From NCBI GenBank assembly GCA_016209275.1, contig JACQWM010000043.1:1-59139 (forward strand): 59,139 nucleotides of DNA, read 5' to 3'. Under the pieces are notes generated by a model. That model was not told where the DNA came from. It worked only from the letters and a program-made list of their open reading frames with translations, and ran no database searches. The DNA is from Candidatus Omnitrophota bacterium (GTDB lineage Bacteria; Omnitrophota; Gorgyraeia; Aquiviventales; Aquiviventaceae). The position numbers and the translations under genes were made by a program. Position 1 is the stretch's first letter; each line of letters begins with the position of its first letter. This document shows, piece by piece, positions 48,163 to 56,322 of this stretch.

Positions 48163-49247
48163 TATCGGTATGAGGCCAGGCGCGGATCGGCGGAGATTTT
48201 CTTGACGACTTCGCGCACCGCTTGGGCGCGCGTCGGGTGGCAAATGAGCGTGGCCGTCGGCGTGCGGACGATGACCAAGTCATGCACGCCCAGCGTGGCC
48301 ACGAGGTGGTCGTCCTGCTGGCTGATCACCGTGATGTTGTTGCTGTCGACGGAGACGTGGTGCGACGAGCCATACCCGAGCTTCATCCACGTATCCCAGC
48401 TGCCCACATCCGCCCAGGAGAAATGGCCCTCGACGACCACGCCGCCCTGGAGATGATCCATCACGCCATAATCAAAGGAAATCGGGATCAGCTTCCGGTA
48501 GGCGCGACGGAGTGTTGCATCATTCCATCGGCGCACGCGGGCCGCCACCGGTACGAGCTGCCGCGCATGCTCCGGCAGCCATTCGGTCATCTGCGTGAGG
48601 AAGTTTTCCGCGCTGCCCACGAAGATCCCGCTATTCCAGTAGGTCCGAGGTTTTGCGATCAGGCGACGCGCACGCGCGCGTGTGGGTTTTTCAATGAATC
48701 GGTCGATGTGAAACACGGCCGGATGATGAAACCCTTCCACGGGAGTCCCCGCGCAGAGATAGCCAAAGCCGGTGTGCGGTTGGGTGGCCGGAATGCCGAC
48801 CAGGGCGATCGTGTCTTGGCTGATGGCCGCGCGGATCGCGGCCCGCACCGCGGTTTTGAACGCGACATCGCGGTCCACCCATTGGTCCGCGGGTACCGCG
48901 ACCATGATGCCGTTGGGATCGCGCCGCGCCACCGCCACCGCGGCCAGCATCATGCAGGCGGCCGTGTTCTTGATCGCCGGCTCAACGAGGACGCGGCGTC
49001 GCAGGGCCTGAGGCACATCCGCGCGAACGGCCGCCGCCTGCTCCGGGGTGGTGATTATCAGCCACTGCGCTTTCGGCCAGGCGGGCCGCAGGCGATCGAT
49101 CGTGGCTTGCAGCAGCGAGCACTTTCCCTCAGGACACAGGCAGACCTTCGGGCGCGCCGCGCGGACCAGCGGCCAGAGGCGCTCGCCGCGCCCGCCGGCC
49201 ATAATCACAAATGTGACGGAAATCCCCCCGGGCATCTGCCTGGGCAT
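48162..49247 (-). CDS. manC: Mannose-1-phosphate guanylyltransferase
   Basis: A 361-residue nucleotidyltransferase from ATG 49247 (TGATG overlap with trpA). The signature FVIMAGGRGERLWPL is followed by a lysine-containing KVCLCPEGKCSLLQATIDRL, then EPAIKNTAA, VPADQWV, NSGIFVGSAENFL and SFDYGVMDHL, which is characteristic of GDP-mannose pyrophosphorylases. There is no fused mannose-6-phosphate isomerase domain. It makes GDP-mannose from mannose 1-phosphate and GTP, for surface polysaccharides or glycolipids. The hexomutase gene lies four genes downstream. Confidence 0.9.
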   Translation of the reverse strand: MPRQMPGGISVTFVIMAGGRGERLWPLVRAARPKVCLCPEGKCSLLQATIDRLRPAWPKAQWLIITTPEQAAAVRADVPQALRRRVLVEPAIKNTAACMMLAAVAVARRDPNGIMVAVPADQWVDRDVAFKTAVRAAIRAAISQDTIALVGIPATQPHTGFGYLCAGTPVEGFHHPAVFHIDRFIEKPTRARARRLIAKPRTYWNSGIFVGSAENFLTQMTEWLPEHARQLVPVAARVRRWNDATLRRAYRKLIPISFDYGVMDHLQGGVVVEGHFSWADVGSWDTWMKLGYGSSHHVSVDSNNITVISQQDDHLVATLGVHDLVIVRTPTATLICHPTRAQAVREVVKKISADPRLASYR

Positions 49248-50059
49248 CAGAGGGCCTTCCGCAGCCGCGCGACGCACTGTGCGGCGTTGCTGATCTTGCG
49301 GGACGTCGTGGTTCCCTGCGCCATGGCGCGGATGACCGCGCTGCCGACGATGACGCCATCGGCGACGCGGGCGATCATCGCGGCCTGCGCCGGTGTTGAA
49401 ATGCCGAAGCCCACACAGACCGGTTGTGTCGTCAGCAGCTTCAGTTGCCGCACCCCGTCGACCAGATGCGGCGGGAGCGCTCTTCGGATGCCGGTCGTGC
49501 CGGTCACGGACACGTAATACACGAACCCTGAGGAGGCGCGCGCAATCATCCGCAGGCGCGCCGCCGGGCTCGTCGGCGCGGCGAGCAGGATCATCGCGAC
49601 CTGCTCGCGGCCGGCGATCCGGCGAAAGGCGAAGCTTTCCTCCACCGGCAGATCCGGGACGATGACGCCGGAAAGGCCGCTGCGGCGGGCTCCACGCACA
49701 AACGCGCGCAAGGCCTCAAGGCCGGGCTGCCCCTCGAATTGCGCAACGGGATTCCAGTACGACAACGCCACCACGGGCACGGTGAGCCGGGGGCGCGCCG
49801 CGGCGACCGCAGCCAGCACGCGGGCCGGGGTCGCCCCGGCGGCCAGCGCTCTTGCGGAGGCTGCTTGGATGATGGGGCCGTCGGCCAGCGGATCAGAAAA
49901 CGGGATGCCTACTTCGATGAGATCAGCGCCGGCGTCTTGGAGTGCCAGCAGCATCGACGGTGTAGAGGCGAGGCTCGGATCCCCTCCCATCACGAAGGGG
50001 ATGAGCGCCTTGCGGCGCTGATGCCGGAGCCGATCAAACGTGGCGCGGATCTGCTGCAT
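49247..50059 (-). CDS. trpA: Tryptophan synthase alpha chain
   Basis: A 270-residue TIM-barrel subunit from ATG 50059 ([11 protein letters not shown]). It cleaves indole-3-glycerol phosphate to indole and glyceraldehyde 3-phosphate. The catalytic residues fall at the canonical positions E49 and D60 in [22 protein letters not shown] and GVIVGSAV at the C-terminus bind phosphate. It overlaps trpB by 26 bases. Confidence 0.96.
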   Translation of the reverse strand: MQQIRATFDRLRHQRRKALIPFVMGGDPSLASTPSMLLALQDAGADLIEVGIPFSDPLADGPIIQAASARALAAGATPARVLAAVAAARPRLTVPVVALSYWNPVAQFEGQPGLEALRAFVRGARRSGLSGVIVPDLPVEESFAFRRIAGREQVAMILLAAPTSPAARLRMIARASSGFVYYVSVTGTTGIRRALPPHLVDGVRQLKLLTTQPVCVGFGISTPAQAAMIARVADGVIVGSAVIRAMAQGTTTSRKISNAAQCVARLRKAL

Positions 50060-51245
50060 GAAGATGGCGGGCGAGCGTTTGGACGTCCTTATCGCCGCGG
50101 CCCGAGAGTCCGACAATGATCGGAGCGCCTCGCCTCAGGCGCCATGCTGCCTGGGCAAGATAGCCGATGGCATGGGCCGGCTCGAGCGCTGGCAGAATGC
50201 CTTCGGTGCGCGCCAGCAACTGCGCGCCCTGCAGTGCGCGCCGGTCGCTGACCGCGACATACCGAGCTCGCTTCACAAGTTGATAGTACGCATGCTCAGG
50301 GCCGACGCCTGGATAATCAAGGCCGGCGGAAATGGATTCGGTCGGCAGCACTTGGCCGAAACGATCTTGCAAGAGCAGGCTGTTGGCGCCATGCAGCACA
50401 CCGGGGCGTCCTTTCATCAACGTGGCGGCATGGTGGCCTGGGGTCAGCGAGCTGCCGCCGGCTTCAACACCAATCATCTCCACGCGCCGATCATGCCGGA
50501 ATGGATGAAACAGGCCGATGGCGTTTGAGCCGCCGCCCACACAGGCCAGGAGCAGATCCGGCAACCGTCCGGTCTTCTGAAGGATTTGTCGTCGGGCTTC
50601 CTGGCCAATGACCGATTGAAAATCGCGCACCAGCATCGGGTACGGATGCGGGCCGACGACTGAGCCGATGCAATAATGCGAGGTGCGCACCGTCGTCACC
50701 CAATTGCGGATCGCTTCACTGGTGGCATCTTTGAGCGTTTTCGTCCCACCGGTGACTGGGGTGACGGTGGCTCCAAGCAGCCGCATGCGCACGACGTTCA
50801 AGGCCTGCCGCTGCATATCCTCTTCGCCCATGAAGACTTCACAGGTTAAGCCAAAGAGGGCCGCGACCGTCGCTGTGGCCACGCCATGCTGCCCGGCTCC
50901 GGTTTCAGCAATCAGGCGCTGCTTGCCCATCCGAACGGCCAGGAGTCCCTGTCCGAGCGTATTGTTGATCTTGTGCGCGCCGGTGTGCAGCAGGTCTTCG
51001 CGTTTGAGGTAGATGTTGACCCCCAGCCGATGGCTGAGGCGCTTGGCGAAATACAACGGTGTGGGGCGCCCGGCATAATCGCGCAAAAGGGAGCGCAGCG
51101 CTCGCCGGAAGGTGGGGTCGCGGCGGGCGGCCGCGTACTCGCGCTCAAGCTCGGTCAAGGCGGCCATGACGGTTTCCGGCACAAACTTGCCGCCAAATGG
51201 ACCGAAGTGGCCGCTGCGATCAGGGAGTGTTTGTCGTCGGATCAT
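50034..51245 (-). CDS. trpB: Tryptophan synthase beta chain
   Basis: A 403-residue PLP enzyme that condenses indole with serine. It has [16 protein letters not shown] at the N-terminus, the PLP lysine K92 in HTGAHKINN, catalytic E114 in [10 protein letters not shown], and the phosphate-binding [10 protein letters not shown]. It is a TrpB1-type chain, consistent with pairing with TrpA. A near-perfect promoter lies directly upstream with a leader of only about 6 bases. The rest of the trp pathway is not in the window. Confidence 0.97.
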   Translation of the reverse strand: MIRRQTLPDRSGHFGPFGGKFVPETVMAALTELEREYAAARRDPTFRRALRSLLRDYAGRPTPLYFAKRLSHRLGVNIYLKREDLLHTGAHKINNTLGQGLLAVRMGKQRLIAETGAGQHGVATATVAALFGLTCEVFMGEEDMQRQALNVVRMRLLGATVTPVTGGTKTLKDATSEAIRNWVTTVRTSHYCIGSVVGPHPYPMLVRDFQSVIGQEARRQILQKTGRLPDLLLACVGGGSNAIGLFHPFRHDRRVEMIGVEAGGSSLTPGHHAATLMKGRPGVLHGANSLLLQDRFGQVLPTESISAGLDYPGVGPEHAYYQLVKRARYVAVSDRRALQGAQLLARTEGILPALEPAHAIGYLAQAAWRLRRGAPIIVGLSGRGDKDVQTLARHLHAADPRHV

Positions 51246-51257
51246 GTGGAAACTCTT

Positions 51258-51286
51258 ATCTTAACGAATACCCACGAGAGTGTCAA
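51258..51286 (-). promoter_or_regulatory. Promoter of the trpB-trpA run with a very short leader
   Basis: Minus-strand TTGACA (51286-51281), a 17-base spacer, TAAGAT (51263-51258). Twelve bases separate the -10 box from ATG 51245. There is no room for a trp leader peptide or attenuator, so control by attenuation is unlikely. Confidence 0.85.
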
Positions 51287-51288
51287 AC

Positions 51289-51316
51289 ACCCCGCTCGCT
51301 GGGCTGCTGGGGGGGA
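51289..51316. repeat. Degenerate copy of the CGCTCGCTGGGCTG palindromic element
   Basis: CCCCGCTCGCTGGGCTGCTG followed by a G-run resembles the element at 56248-56309 with its middle 11 bases missing. It lies between the ornithine-cyclodeaminase homologue and the trpB promoter. Confidence 0.5.
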
Positions 51317-51327
51317 CGAGAGAGGAG

Positions 51328-52323
51328 TTATGAGAATAACGCAAGACGGCGGCCGAGATGGTGGTGGCGGGCACGGCGGACGATTTCGTGGCCGACGGCG
51401 ACATCGAGGATTGCCAGGCCGGTGGAGTCGAAGACGGTGAGATCGCGAGGGCTTCGGCGGCCGCGTGCACGGCCGATGAGGATATCTCCAAGGGTGGCGT
51501 GGATGCGCTTCAGTGAGAACTGCTTTTTTGCAACGGGAACATTGATTTCGCCGGCATGGACAGCTTGGATGCGGTCATCGACGACCACGAGTGCATCTCG
51601 CAAGATACGAGGATCTAGCTCTTGCTTGCCTGGGGCGTCGGCGCCAATCGCCCCAATATGCGTGCCTGGCGAGAGCCACTCGCGCTTCACCAACGGTTTG
51701 CGCGATGGCGTGAGCGTCATCAGGATATCGACGTTGCGCGAGCACGACTCGATGGTTGGGCAGCTTTCCCAGCGAATTCGTTTGGGCAAAAGGTGTCGTG
51801 TTCGACGGATAAACCGCTGCGCTTCCCCGCGCGCATAGCCCCACACCTTGATGTGCGTCAGCGGAAACAGAGCGGCATGGGCGAGCAGTTGCGCATCAGC
51901 CTGGGCTCCGCAGCCGATCAGGCCGATGATCCGGCTCTTGGGCCGAGCCAGCGCTTGCGCGGCGACCGCAGCCGCAGCCGCGGTGCGCAGTTTCGTGATG
52001 AAGAGCCCATCCATGATGGCCAGCGGCACACCGGTCGTTGGATCATTGATGACGATAACGGCCATGACCGAGGGTAAGCCTTTTTTGGGATTGTTCGGAT
52101 GGACGTTGACCCATTTGACCCCGCAGGCGGCCGGCCGCTGGATGAACGCCGGCATGGCGCGGAAGTCATTGCCTCCCGTCAGCGGCAGATACAGCTTGGG
52201 CGGCATCACCGTTTGCCCTCGCGCACTCGCCTTAAACGCCTCGCGCACGACCCGGATCGTTGTCGTGATATCGATGAGACGTTCAATATCGCGTTGCGTC
52301 AGAATCCACGTGTCTCTAGTCAT
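51328..52323 (-). CDS. Ornithine cyclodeaminase/mu-crystallin family protein (possible alanine dehydrogenase)
   Basis: A 331-residue NAD(P)-dependent member of the family. The substrate-binding lysine is K70 in GVKWVNVHPNNP. The Rossmann motif is IGLIGCGAQADAQL, and GADAPGKQELDP holds the catalytic Asp. The family includes ornithine cyclodeaminase, archaeal-type alanine dehydrogenase and other imine reductases; GADAPGKQEL and KWVNxHPxN are frequent in the alanine dehydrogenase branch. The usual ATRTGAAAA segment reads KLRTAAAAAVA here. It overlaps ychF by ATGA. The specific substrate remains open. Confidence 0.85.
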   Translation of the reverse strand: MTRDTWILTQRDIERLIDITTTIRVVREAFKASARGQTVMPPKLYLPLTGGNDFRAMPAFIQRPAACGVKWVNVHPNNPKKGLPSVMAVIVINDPTTGVPLAIMDGLFITKLRTAAAAAVAAQALARPKSRIIGLIGCGAQADAQLLAHAALFPLTHIKVWGYARGEAQRFIRRTRHLLPKRIRWESCPTIESCSRNVDILMTLTPSRKPLVKREWLSPGTHIGAIGADAPGKQELDPRILRDALVVVDDRIQAVHAGEINVPVAKKQFSLKRIHATLGDILIGRARGRRSPRDLTVFDSTGLAILDVAVGHEIVRRARHHHLGRRLALFS

Positions 52324-53414
52324 GGGCCAATTTTGAAGTGGATGACGTCGCCATCGTGGACGACGTAGTCTTTGCCTTCAACACGAAGGAGGCCTTGCGT
52401 CCGGGCGGCGGATTCGCTGCCGCACTTGAGCAGCGTCTCAGTCGAGACGACCTCAGCGCGGATGAACTTTTGCTCAAAGTCCGTGTGGATCACGCCGGCC
52501 GCCTGCGGGGCTTTGGTACCCCGCCGCACCGTCCAGGCCTGCAAGATGCTCGAGGCCGTCGTGAAAAAGGTGATCAGGCGCAGCAGGGCGTAGCCTCGCG
52601 CGATCACTTGCGGCAGGGCGGAGTCCTTGAGGCCTAATTCGCGCATCATCTCTTGGCGATCGGCGGCCTCAAGTTCGGTCAGCTCGGCTTCCAATTTGGC
52701 GCAGAAGATCACGAGTTCAGCTTGCTCTCGTATGACGAGGGCTCGCAGCGGTTCAAGCGGCTGTGCGCCGTCAGCTAACGCCGCCTCACCGACATTCGCC
52801 GCGTACAAGACTGGTTTCGCGGTGAGCAAGTCGATGCCGAAGGCCTTGGGATGATGCTCGGGGACAAGCTCCATCTGCCGGATGGGAGTCCCCGCGGAGA
52901 GTGCGGCGTCCCAGCGTTCCAGTTGCTGCAGCAGGTGCATCGCCTTTTTATCGCCGCCCTTCGCCAGCTTGTGCTCTTTCTCTTTCCGGCGCTTGAGCAT
53001 GTCCAAGTCTTTGAGCATGAGCTCCGTGTTGATGATCTCGATGTCTCGCAGCGGATCGACGGTCCCCATGGGATGGGCGACGTTCTCATCCTCGAAGCAG
53101 CGCACCACATGCAGAATCGCGTCAACGCCAAAAATGTTACTGAGGAATTGGTTGCCCAGTCCTTCGCCCTGATGCGCCCCCTTGACCAGTCCGGCGATGT
53201 CGACGAATTCGATGCTCGTGGGAATGACCTTTCCTGGAGAGAGCGTTGCGGCGAGCGTCGTCAGGCGCGCGTCGTCAACGTGCGCGACCCCGATGTTGGG
53301 GTCGGTGGTGGTGAAGGGATACGGGGCGACGGCCGCGTGCGCTGCCGTCAGCGCGTTGAACAGGGTGGACTTGCCCGCGTTGGGCAGACCAACAATTCCT
53401 AACTTCGTTCCCAT
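52320..53414 (-). CDS. ychF: Redox-responsive ATPase/GTPase YchF
   Basis: A 364-residue OBG-family P-loop protein. G1 is GLPNAGKST (9-17), the switch region is YPFTTTDPNIGVAHVDD, and G3 is DIAGLVKGAHQGEGLGNQFL. A coiled-coil insertion lies at about 130-200 (LKDLDMLKRRKEKEHKL), and a C-terminal TGS domain follows (GVIHTDFEQKFIRAEVVS). YchF binds ATP rather than GTP in most organisms and associates with ribosomes. The gene is directly downstream of the THEP1-like gene and has a GATATCA repeat near its start. Confidence 0.95.
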   Translation of the reverse strand: MGTKLGIVGLPNAGKSTLFNALTAAHAAVAPYPFTTTDPNIGVAHVDDARLTTLAATLSPGKVIPTSIEFVDIAGLVKGAHQGEGLGNQFLSNIFGVDAILHVVRCFEDENVAHPMGTVDPLRDIEIINTELMLKDLDMLKRRKEKEHKLAKGGDKKAMHLLQQLERWDAALSAGTPIRQMELVPEHHPKAFGIDLLTAKPVLYAANVGEAALADGAQPLEPLRALVIREQAELVIFCAKLEAELTELEAADRQEMMRELGLKDSALPQVIARGYALLRLITFFTTASSILQAWTVRRGTKAPQAAGVIHTDFEQKFIRAEVVSTETLLKCGSESAARTQGLLRVEGKDYVVHDGDVIHFKIGP

Positions 53415-53436
53415 GTTTTCCAGGCGATATCAGATA

Positions 53437-54168
53437 TCAATGATGGCGGAACTGCTGCCAGAGGCGGCGGAAGCGGGTTTCATAGATCAAATGGTAGAGA
53501 GCGTCTTTCTCCGGCAAGAGCCGCGCGATCATCTCGCGCAGTTTCGCCTGCTGGATCTCGATGTCGATTGGCGAGGCCTCGCCTGAAACGATCATGCCGC
53601 AGATCAGATCCGCGTGCCGTTGGATCGCGCGGATCTCGTCATCTTCCGCGCACAGCGCGGTCAGGCGCGCCGCGAGCTCCTCTTCGACCGCGGCACGATT
53701 GCTGGCGGAGAGGGGAATGAGCTCGACATCCTTGCGGCGTTTGAGCGCGTCCACGAACGGCACATGCCCCACTCCGGCGGTGGCGACGATGGAGGGGCCC
53801 CGGTCGAACGCCTCCTGGACGGCCCGCTCAAAAACCGGCGAGGACAGCTCCATTTTCCCCAGCTCATCGAGAAAGAGAATCGTCGTCTGCTGCATCGCGC
53901 GGTGGATCACCGGGACGGCGACCTGCTCGAGCACAGCCAGATTAACTTTGTAGGGCCCCACGTGCACCGGGCTGGCCAATTGCCGGTGGGCCAGCAGCAC
54001 CTGGCGTCCGTCGAGGGCGCTGAGCCAAAATCCAACCCGCTGCGTATCTTCCCGAGACTCTTCCGTGAGGAATCCGTCGATCGGGAAACGGCGCAGGGTT
54101 TGCGTGAGGCGCCGGATCAGCGTCGTTTTGCCAATGCCCGGCCGCCCAATAATCAACACGTGCTTCAT
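53437..54168 (-). CDS. THEP1-like nucleoside-triphosphatase
   Basis: A 243-residue P-loop NTPase of the NTPase_1/THEP1 family. Walker A is GRPGIGKTT (8-16), followed by RRFPIDGFLTEE and VNLAVLEQVAVPVI, and Walker B is ILFLDELGKMEL. After the roughly 175-residue NTPase core there is a C-terminal extension (EIRAIQRHADLICGMI, then EKDALYHLIYETRFRRLWQQ) absent from archaeal THEP1. The physiological substrate of the family is unknown. TAATG couples it to the upstream TIGR04073 gene. Its stop lies in a GATATCA tandem. Confidence 0.85.
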   Translation of the reverse strand: MKHVLIIGRPGIGKTTLIRRLTQTLRRFPIDGFLTEESREDTQRVGFWLSALDGRQVLLAHRQLASPVHVGPYKVNLAVLEQVAVPVIHRAMQQTTILFLDELGKMELSSPVFERAVQEAFDRGPSIVATAGVGHVPFVDALKRRKDVELIPLSASNRAAVEEELAARLTALCAEDDEIRAIQRHADLICGMIVSGEASPIDIEIQQAKLREMIARLLPEKDALYHLIYETRFRRLWQQFRHH

Positions 54169-54593
54169 TACTCCCAGAGGAGAGGTTTGCGCTTGCCTTC
54201 GGTATTGAAGTAGCCGATGGGGGGCAGGATCGGCGCAAAATCTTCCGGATACGGCAGGAGAAACGTCACGGTTTCATAGGCCCCGACTCCGGTGCGCACC
54301 ACGCCATAGACGGTTCCATAGAGCAGGCCCGTCGCAAGGCTCCCGGCGGTATCCTTGTTGGAATAGCGGCTCTGGATGTTGAGGGGAATTTCCAGCCAGC
54401 CGCCGAGGAGATTCGACACGCCGCGGCCGAATTTTTCAAACGCTGGGTGCAACCCGTATTTGCCAAGACTGCGATCGACATAATCCGTATCGGCCAGTGT
54501 GCGCTGGCCGCTCTCGGCCCAGGCCAGGGCTGCCACAGAGAGGCCGGCCGCCAAGACCATCGCCAGCGTACCATAGCCGCCAGGCGTTCTCAT
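54168..54593 (-). CDS. TIGR04073-family exported protein (copy 3)
   Basis: A 141-residue secreted protein from ATG 54593, with AAGGAGG about 10 bases upstream. The signal peptide ends near ALAWA (residue 26). The mature part has HPAFEKFGRGVSNLLGGWLE followed by IPLNIQ, then LATGLLYGTVYGVVRTGVGA and YETVTFLLPYPEDFAPILPP, matching the other two copies in order and spacing. An N-terminal spacer of about 25 residues is longer than in copies 1 and 2. It sits between radC and the THEP1-like gene, far from the other copies. Confidence 0.83.
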   Translation of the reverse strand: MRTPGGYGTLAMVLAAGLSVAALAWAESGQRTLADTDYVDRSLGKYGLHPAFEKFGRGVSNLLGGWLEIPLNIQSRYSNKDTAGSLATGLLYGTVYGVVRTGVGAYETVTFLLPYPEDFAPILPPIGYFNTEGKRKPLLWE

Positions 54594-54597
54594 CAGC

Positions 54598-55302
54598 TTA
54601 TGTCCTCCTTCGTGTCGTGGGTGTGATGCGCGCTCGGAGGCTGCTCGTTCCCCCGGTGGCGACAATCACATGATCTAACACTTCAATGCCGAGGAGTACC
54701 CCGGCTTCCATGAGCCGCGTGGTCAGTTCCAGATCATGGGCCGAGGGCTCCGGATCGCCGGACGGATGATTATGGGCGACGATGACGGCGGCCGCCGAGG
54801 CCGCGATCGCTTCTTTGAACAATTCGCGAGGATGCACAAGCGTTGCGGAGAGGCTGCCGATCGCGATGGGGGCGAGGCGAATCAGCCGATGCCGGCTATC
54901 GAGCAGGAGGGCGACGAAATGCTCTTTTTTCTTCTCGAGGAGATGCGGGCGCACGATAGCTGCCGCCGCCTCGGCGCTGTCAATGGCCGGCTGATCATGG
55001 GACCCAGCCAAGGCCATTCGGCGGGCCAACTCTGCCGCGGCTTTGAGCTGCACGGCTTTCGCTGGACCAATGCCATACACGCCAGAGAGTTGTTCGACTG
55101 AAGCCTCGGCGACCCCTGGCAAGTGTCCAAACGTTGCCAGCAGCCGCTGGGCGGCCACGAGGACGGATTCGCCGGCGACCCCGCGGCCTAAGACGCACGC
55201 CAGCAATTCCTGATCGGAGAGGGCTTCCGCCCCCAAACGGGTCAGCCGCTCTCTTGGCCGCTCCGAGAGCGGTAAGTCACGGACCGTAAGACGGTTTAAC
55301 AT
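54598..55302 (-). CDS. radC: RadC-family JAMM protein
   Basis: A 234-residue RadC. An N-terminal helix-hairpin-helix region (ERLTRLGAEALSDQELL, GVYGIGPAKAVQLKAA) precedes the MPN/JAMM domain. Metal ligands are H177, H179 and D190 in HNHPSGDPEPSAHD. Despite the name, a DNA-repair role for RadC is not established; JAMM chemistry suggests a metallohydrolase. It starts 16 bases after the nadC stop, inside a degraded GATTACACAGATT repeat, and ends four bases before the TIGR04073 start. Confidence 0.94.
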   Translation of the reverse strand: MLNRLTVRDLPLSERPRERLTRLGAEALSDQELLACVLGRGVAGESVLVAAQRLLATFGHLPGVAEASVEQLSGVYGIGPAKAVQLKAAAELARRMALAGSHDQPAIDSAEAAAAIVRPHLLEKKKEHFVALLLDSRHRLIRLAPIAIGSLSATLVHPRELFKEAIAASAAAVIVAHNHPSGDPEPSAHDLELTTRLMEAGVLLGIEVLDHVIVATGGTSSLRARITPTTRRRT

Positions 55303-55306
55303 CGTA

Positions 55307-55335
55307 TAATCTGTGTCATCATCTTTTCATAATCG
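55307..55335. repeat. Degraded GATTACACAGATT repeat at the nadC/radC border
   Basis: TAATCTGTGTCATCATC and TAATCGGTGTAATCCC are close to AATCTGTGTAATC as found between ppdK and rpoD. The last codons of nadC (GITPIMKR) are read from it. Confidence 0.65.
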
Positions 55336-56227
55336 GTGTAATCCCACAATAAACGACTTGCAATGAGAGGTCAAGTGATGGTGCGGAGTGGGTGAGGCGG
55401 CCGATGGAGATGCGATCCACACCGGTTGCGGCGATGGCGCGGACATTCTGCAGCGTCACACCGCCCGACACTTCAAGTGCGACCCATGACCCATGACCCA
55501 TGACACACGACGTATTTCGTCGAAGAACCGCAAGGCGAATATGGCTGTTTGACCAATTATCAAGGAGGATGATATCGGGACGCGTTGCGAACGCCGAATC
55601 AAATTCCCTCAAATCCACGACTTCAATTTCAATGGGCTGATGTGGGTAACGTTTTTTGACGTTTTGGACAAGCGACTGAAGGTCATGTGTCTTGTGTCGT
55701 GTGTCGTGTGTCGCCGTTCTGAGATGATTCGTTTTGATGAGCAGTGCGTCTGCTAACGACGCGCGATGACTCTGCCCTCCCCCCGCGCGCACGGCATGCT
55801 TCTCCAGCGCTCGCAGGCCGGGCAGCGTCTTGCGGGTGTCGAGGATCTTGGCTTGGGTGCCGTTCACGCGGTCGACAAAGGCGCGCGTGAGCGTGGCGAT
55901 GCCGGACAGATGCCCAAGGACATTGAGCGCGGTGCGCTCGGCCGCAAAGATCGATCGGGCCTTGCCCTCGACGGTCAGAATCGTCTGCCCCTTGGCGAGT
56001 CGAGCCCCTTCCTTGGCCTGGAGGCGGCAGCGCAGTGTCGGGTCAGCCGCCTGGAAGGTCCAGACGGCGATCGGTCCGCCCGCCAGGATGCCGGAGGCTT
56101 TCGCGATGATGCGCGCCCGGATGCGCCGCGAGGCGGGAATCGTAGCACGGGAGGTGATGTCGTGAGCCGCCGCATCTTCCCGCAGCGCAGCTCGAATGAG
56201 TGGAAGGACATCTGATCTCGCTATCAT
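55319..56227 (-). CDS. nadC: Nicotinate-nucleotide pyrophosphorylase (carboxylating)
   Basis: A 302-residue quinolinate phosphoribosyltransferase for NAD synthesis; the family norm is about 280. Substrate-binding residues are in TALNVLGHLSGIAT, DTRKTLPGLRALEKHAV, and RAGGGQSHRASLADALLIKTNH. The C-terminal barrel has IEIEVVDLREFD, PDIILLDN, LEVSGGVTLQNV and TGVDRISIGRLTHS. The extra length comes from two in-frame repeat insertions (THDTRHKTHDL after NHLRTA, and SCVMGHGSW before VALEVSGG) plus a repeat-derived C-terminus. Both insertions fall in surface loops between conserved motifs, so the enzyme is probably active. No nadA or nadB is in the window. Confidence 0.93.
   Translation of the reverse strand: MIARSDVLPLIRAALREDAAAHDITSRATIPASRRIRARIIAKASGILAGGPIAVWTFQAADPTLRCRLQAKEGARLAKGQTILTVEGKARSIFAAERTALNVLGHLSGIATLTRAFVDRVNGTQAKILDTRKTLPGLRALEKHAVRAGGGQSHRASLADALLIKTNHLRTATHDTRHKTHDLQSLVQNVKKRYPHQPIEIEVVDLREFDSAFATRPDIILLDNWSNSHIRLAVLRRNTSCVMGHGSWVALEVSGGVTLQNVRAIAATGVDRISIGRLTHSAPSLDLSLQVVYCGITPIMKR
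55481..55511. repeat. In-frame GACCCAT tandem repeat inside nadC
   Basis: GACCCAT repeated about four times, ending in GACACACGAC. It is read by nadC as CVMGHGSW. It is the inverted relative of the repeat at 55682-55713. Confidence 0.8.
55682..55713. repeat. In-frame GTCGTGT tandem repeat inside nadC
   Basis: GTCATGT, GTCTTGT, GTCGTGT, GTCGTGT in tandem, read by nadC as THDTRHKTHD. It shares the word GTCATGTGTC with the complement of the repeat at 55481-55511. Confidence 0.8.
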
Positions 56228-56247
56228 ATGAAAAGTATCTCTGTTAC

Positions 56248-56309
56248 ACGTACCCCCGGCCAGCCCGCTCGCTCAGTGCTCGCTGGGCTGGCCAGGGGCC
56301 ACTGTACGT
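56248..56309. repeat. Long GC-rich hairpin between valS and nadC
   Basis: Stems ACGTAC/GTACGT (56248-56253, 56304-56309), CCCC/GGGG and GGCCAGCCC/GGGCTGGCC (56258-56266, 56285-56293) close on an 18-base loop. Bases 56260-56284 are identical (inverted) to 1754-1778 in the recO-glyQ element. ATTTTTG follows on the plus strand. It could stop transcription from either side or be a palindromic mobile repeat. Confidence 0.85.
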
Positions 56310-56322
56310 ATTTTTGAGCATC

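Noticed and set aside
48222-49517. Plus-strand open frame (431 codons) opposite manC and trpA
   Set aside because: Low-complexity Arg/His/Gly-rich product antisense to conserved enzymes, no recognisable motif.
51246-51327. trp attenuator or T-box upstream of trpB
   Set aside because: The promoter leaves only about 6 bases of leader, and no Trp-rich peptide or T-box bulge sequence is present.
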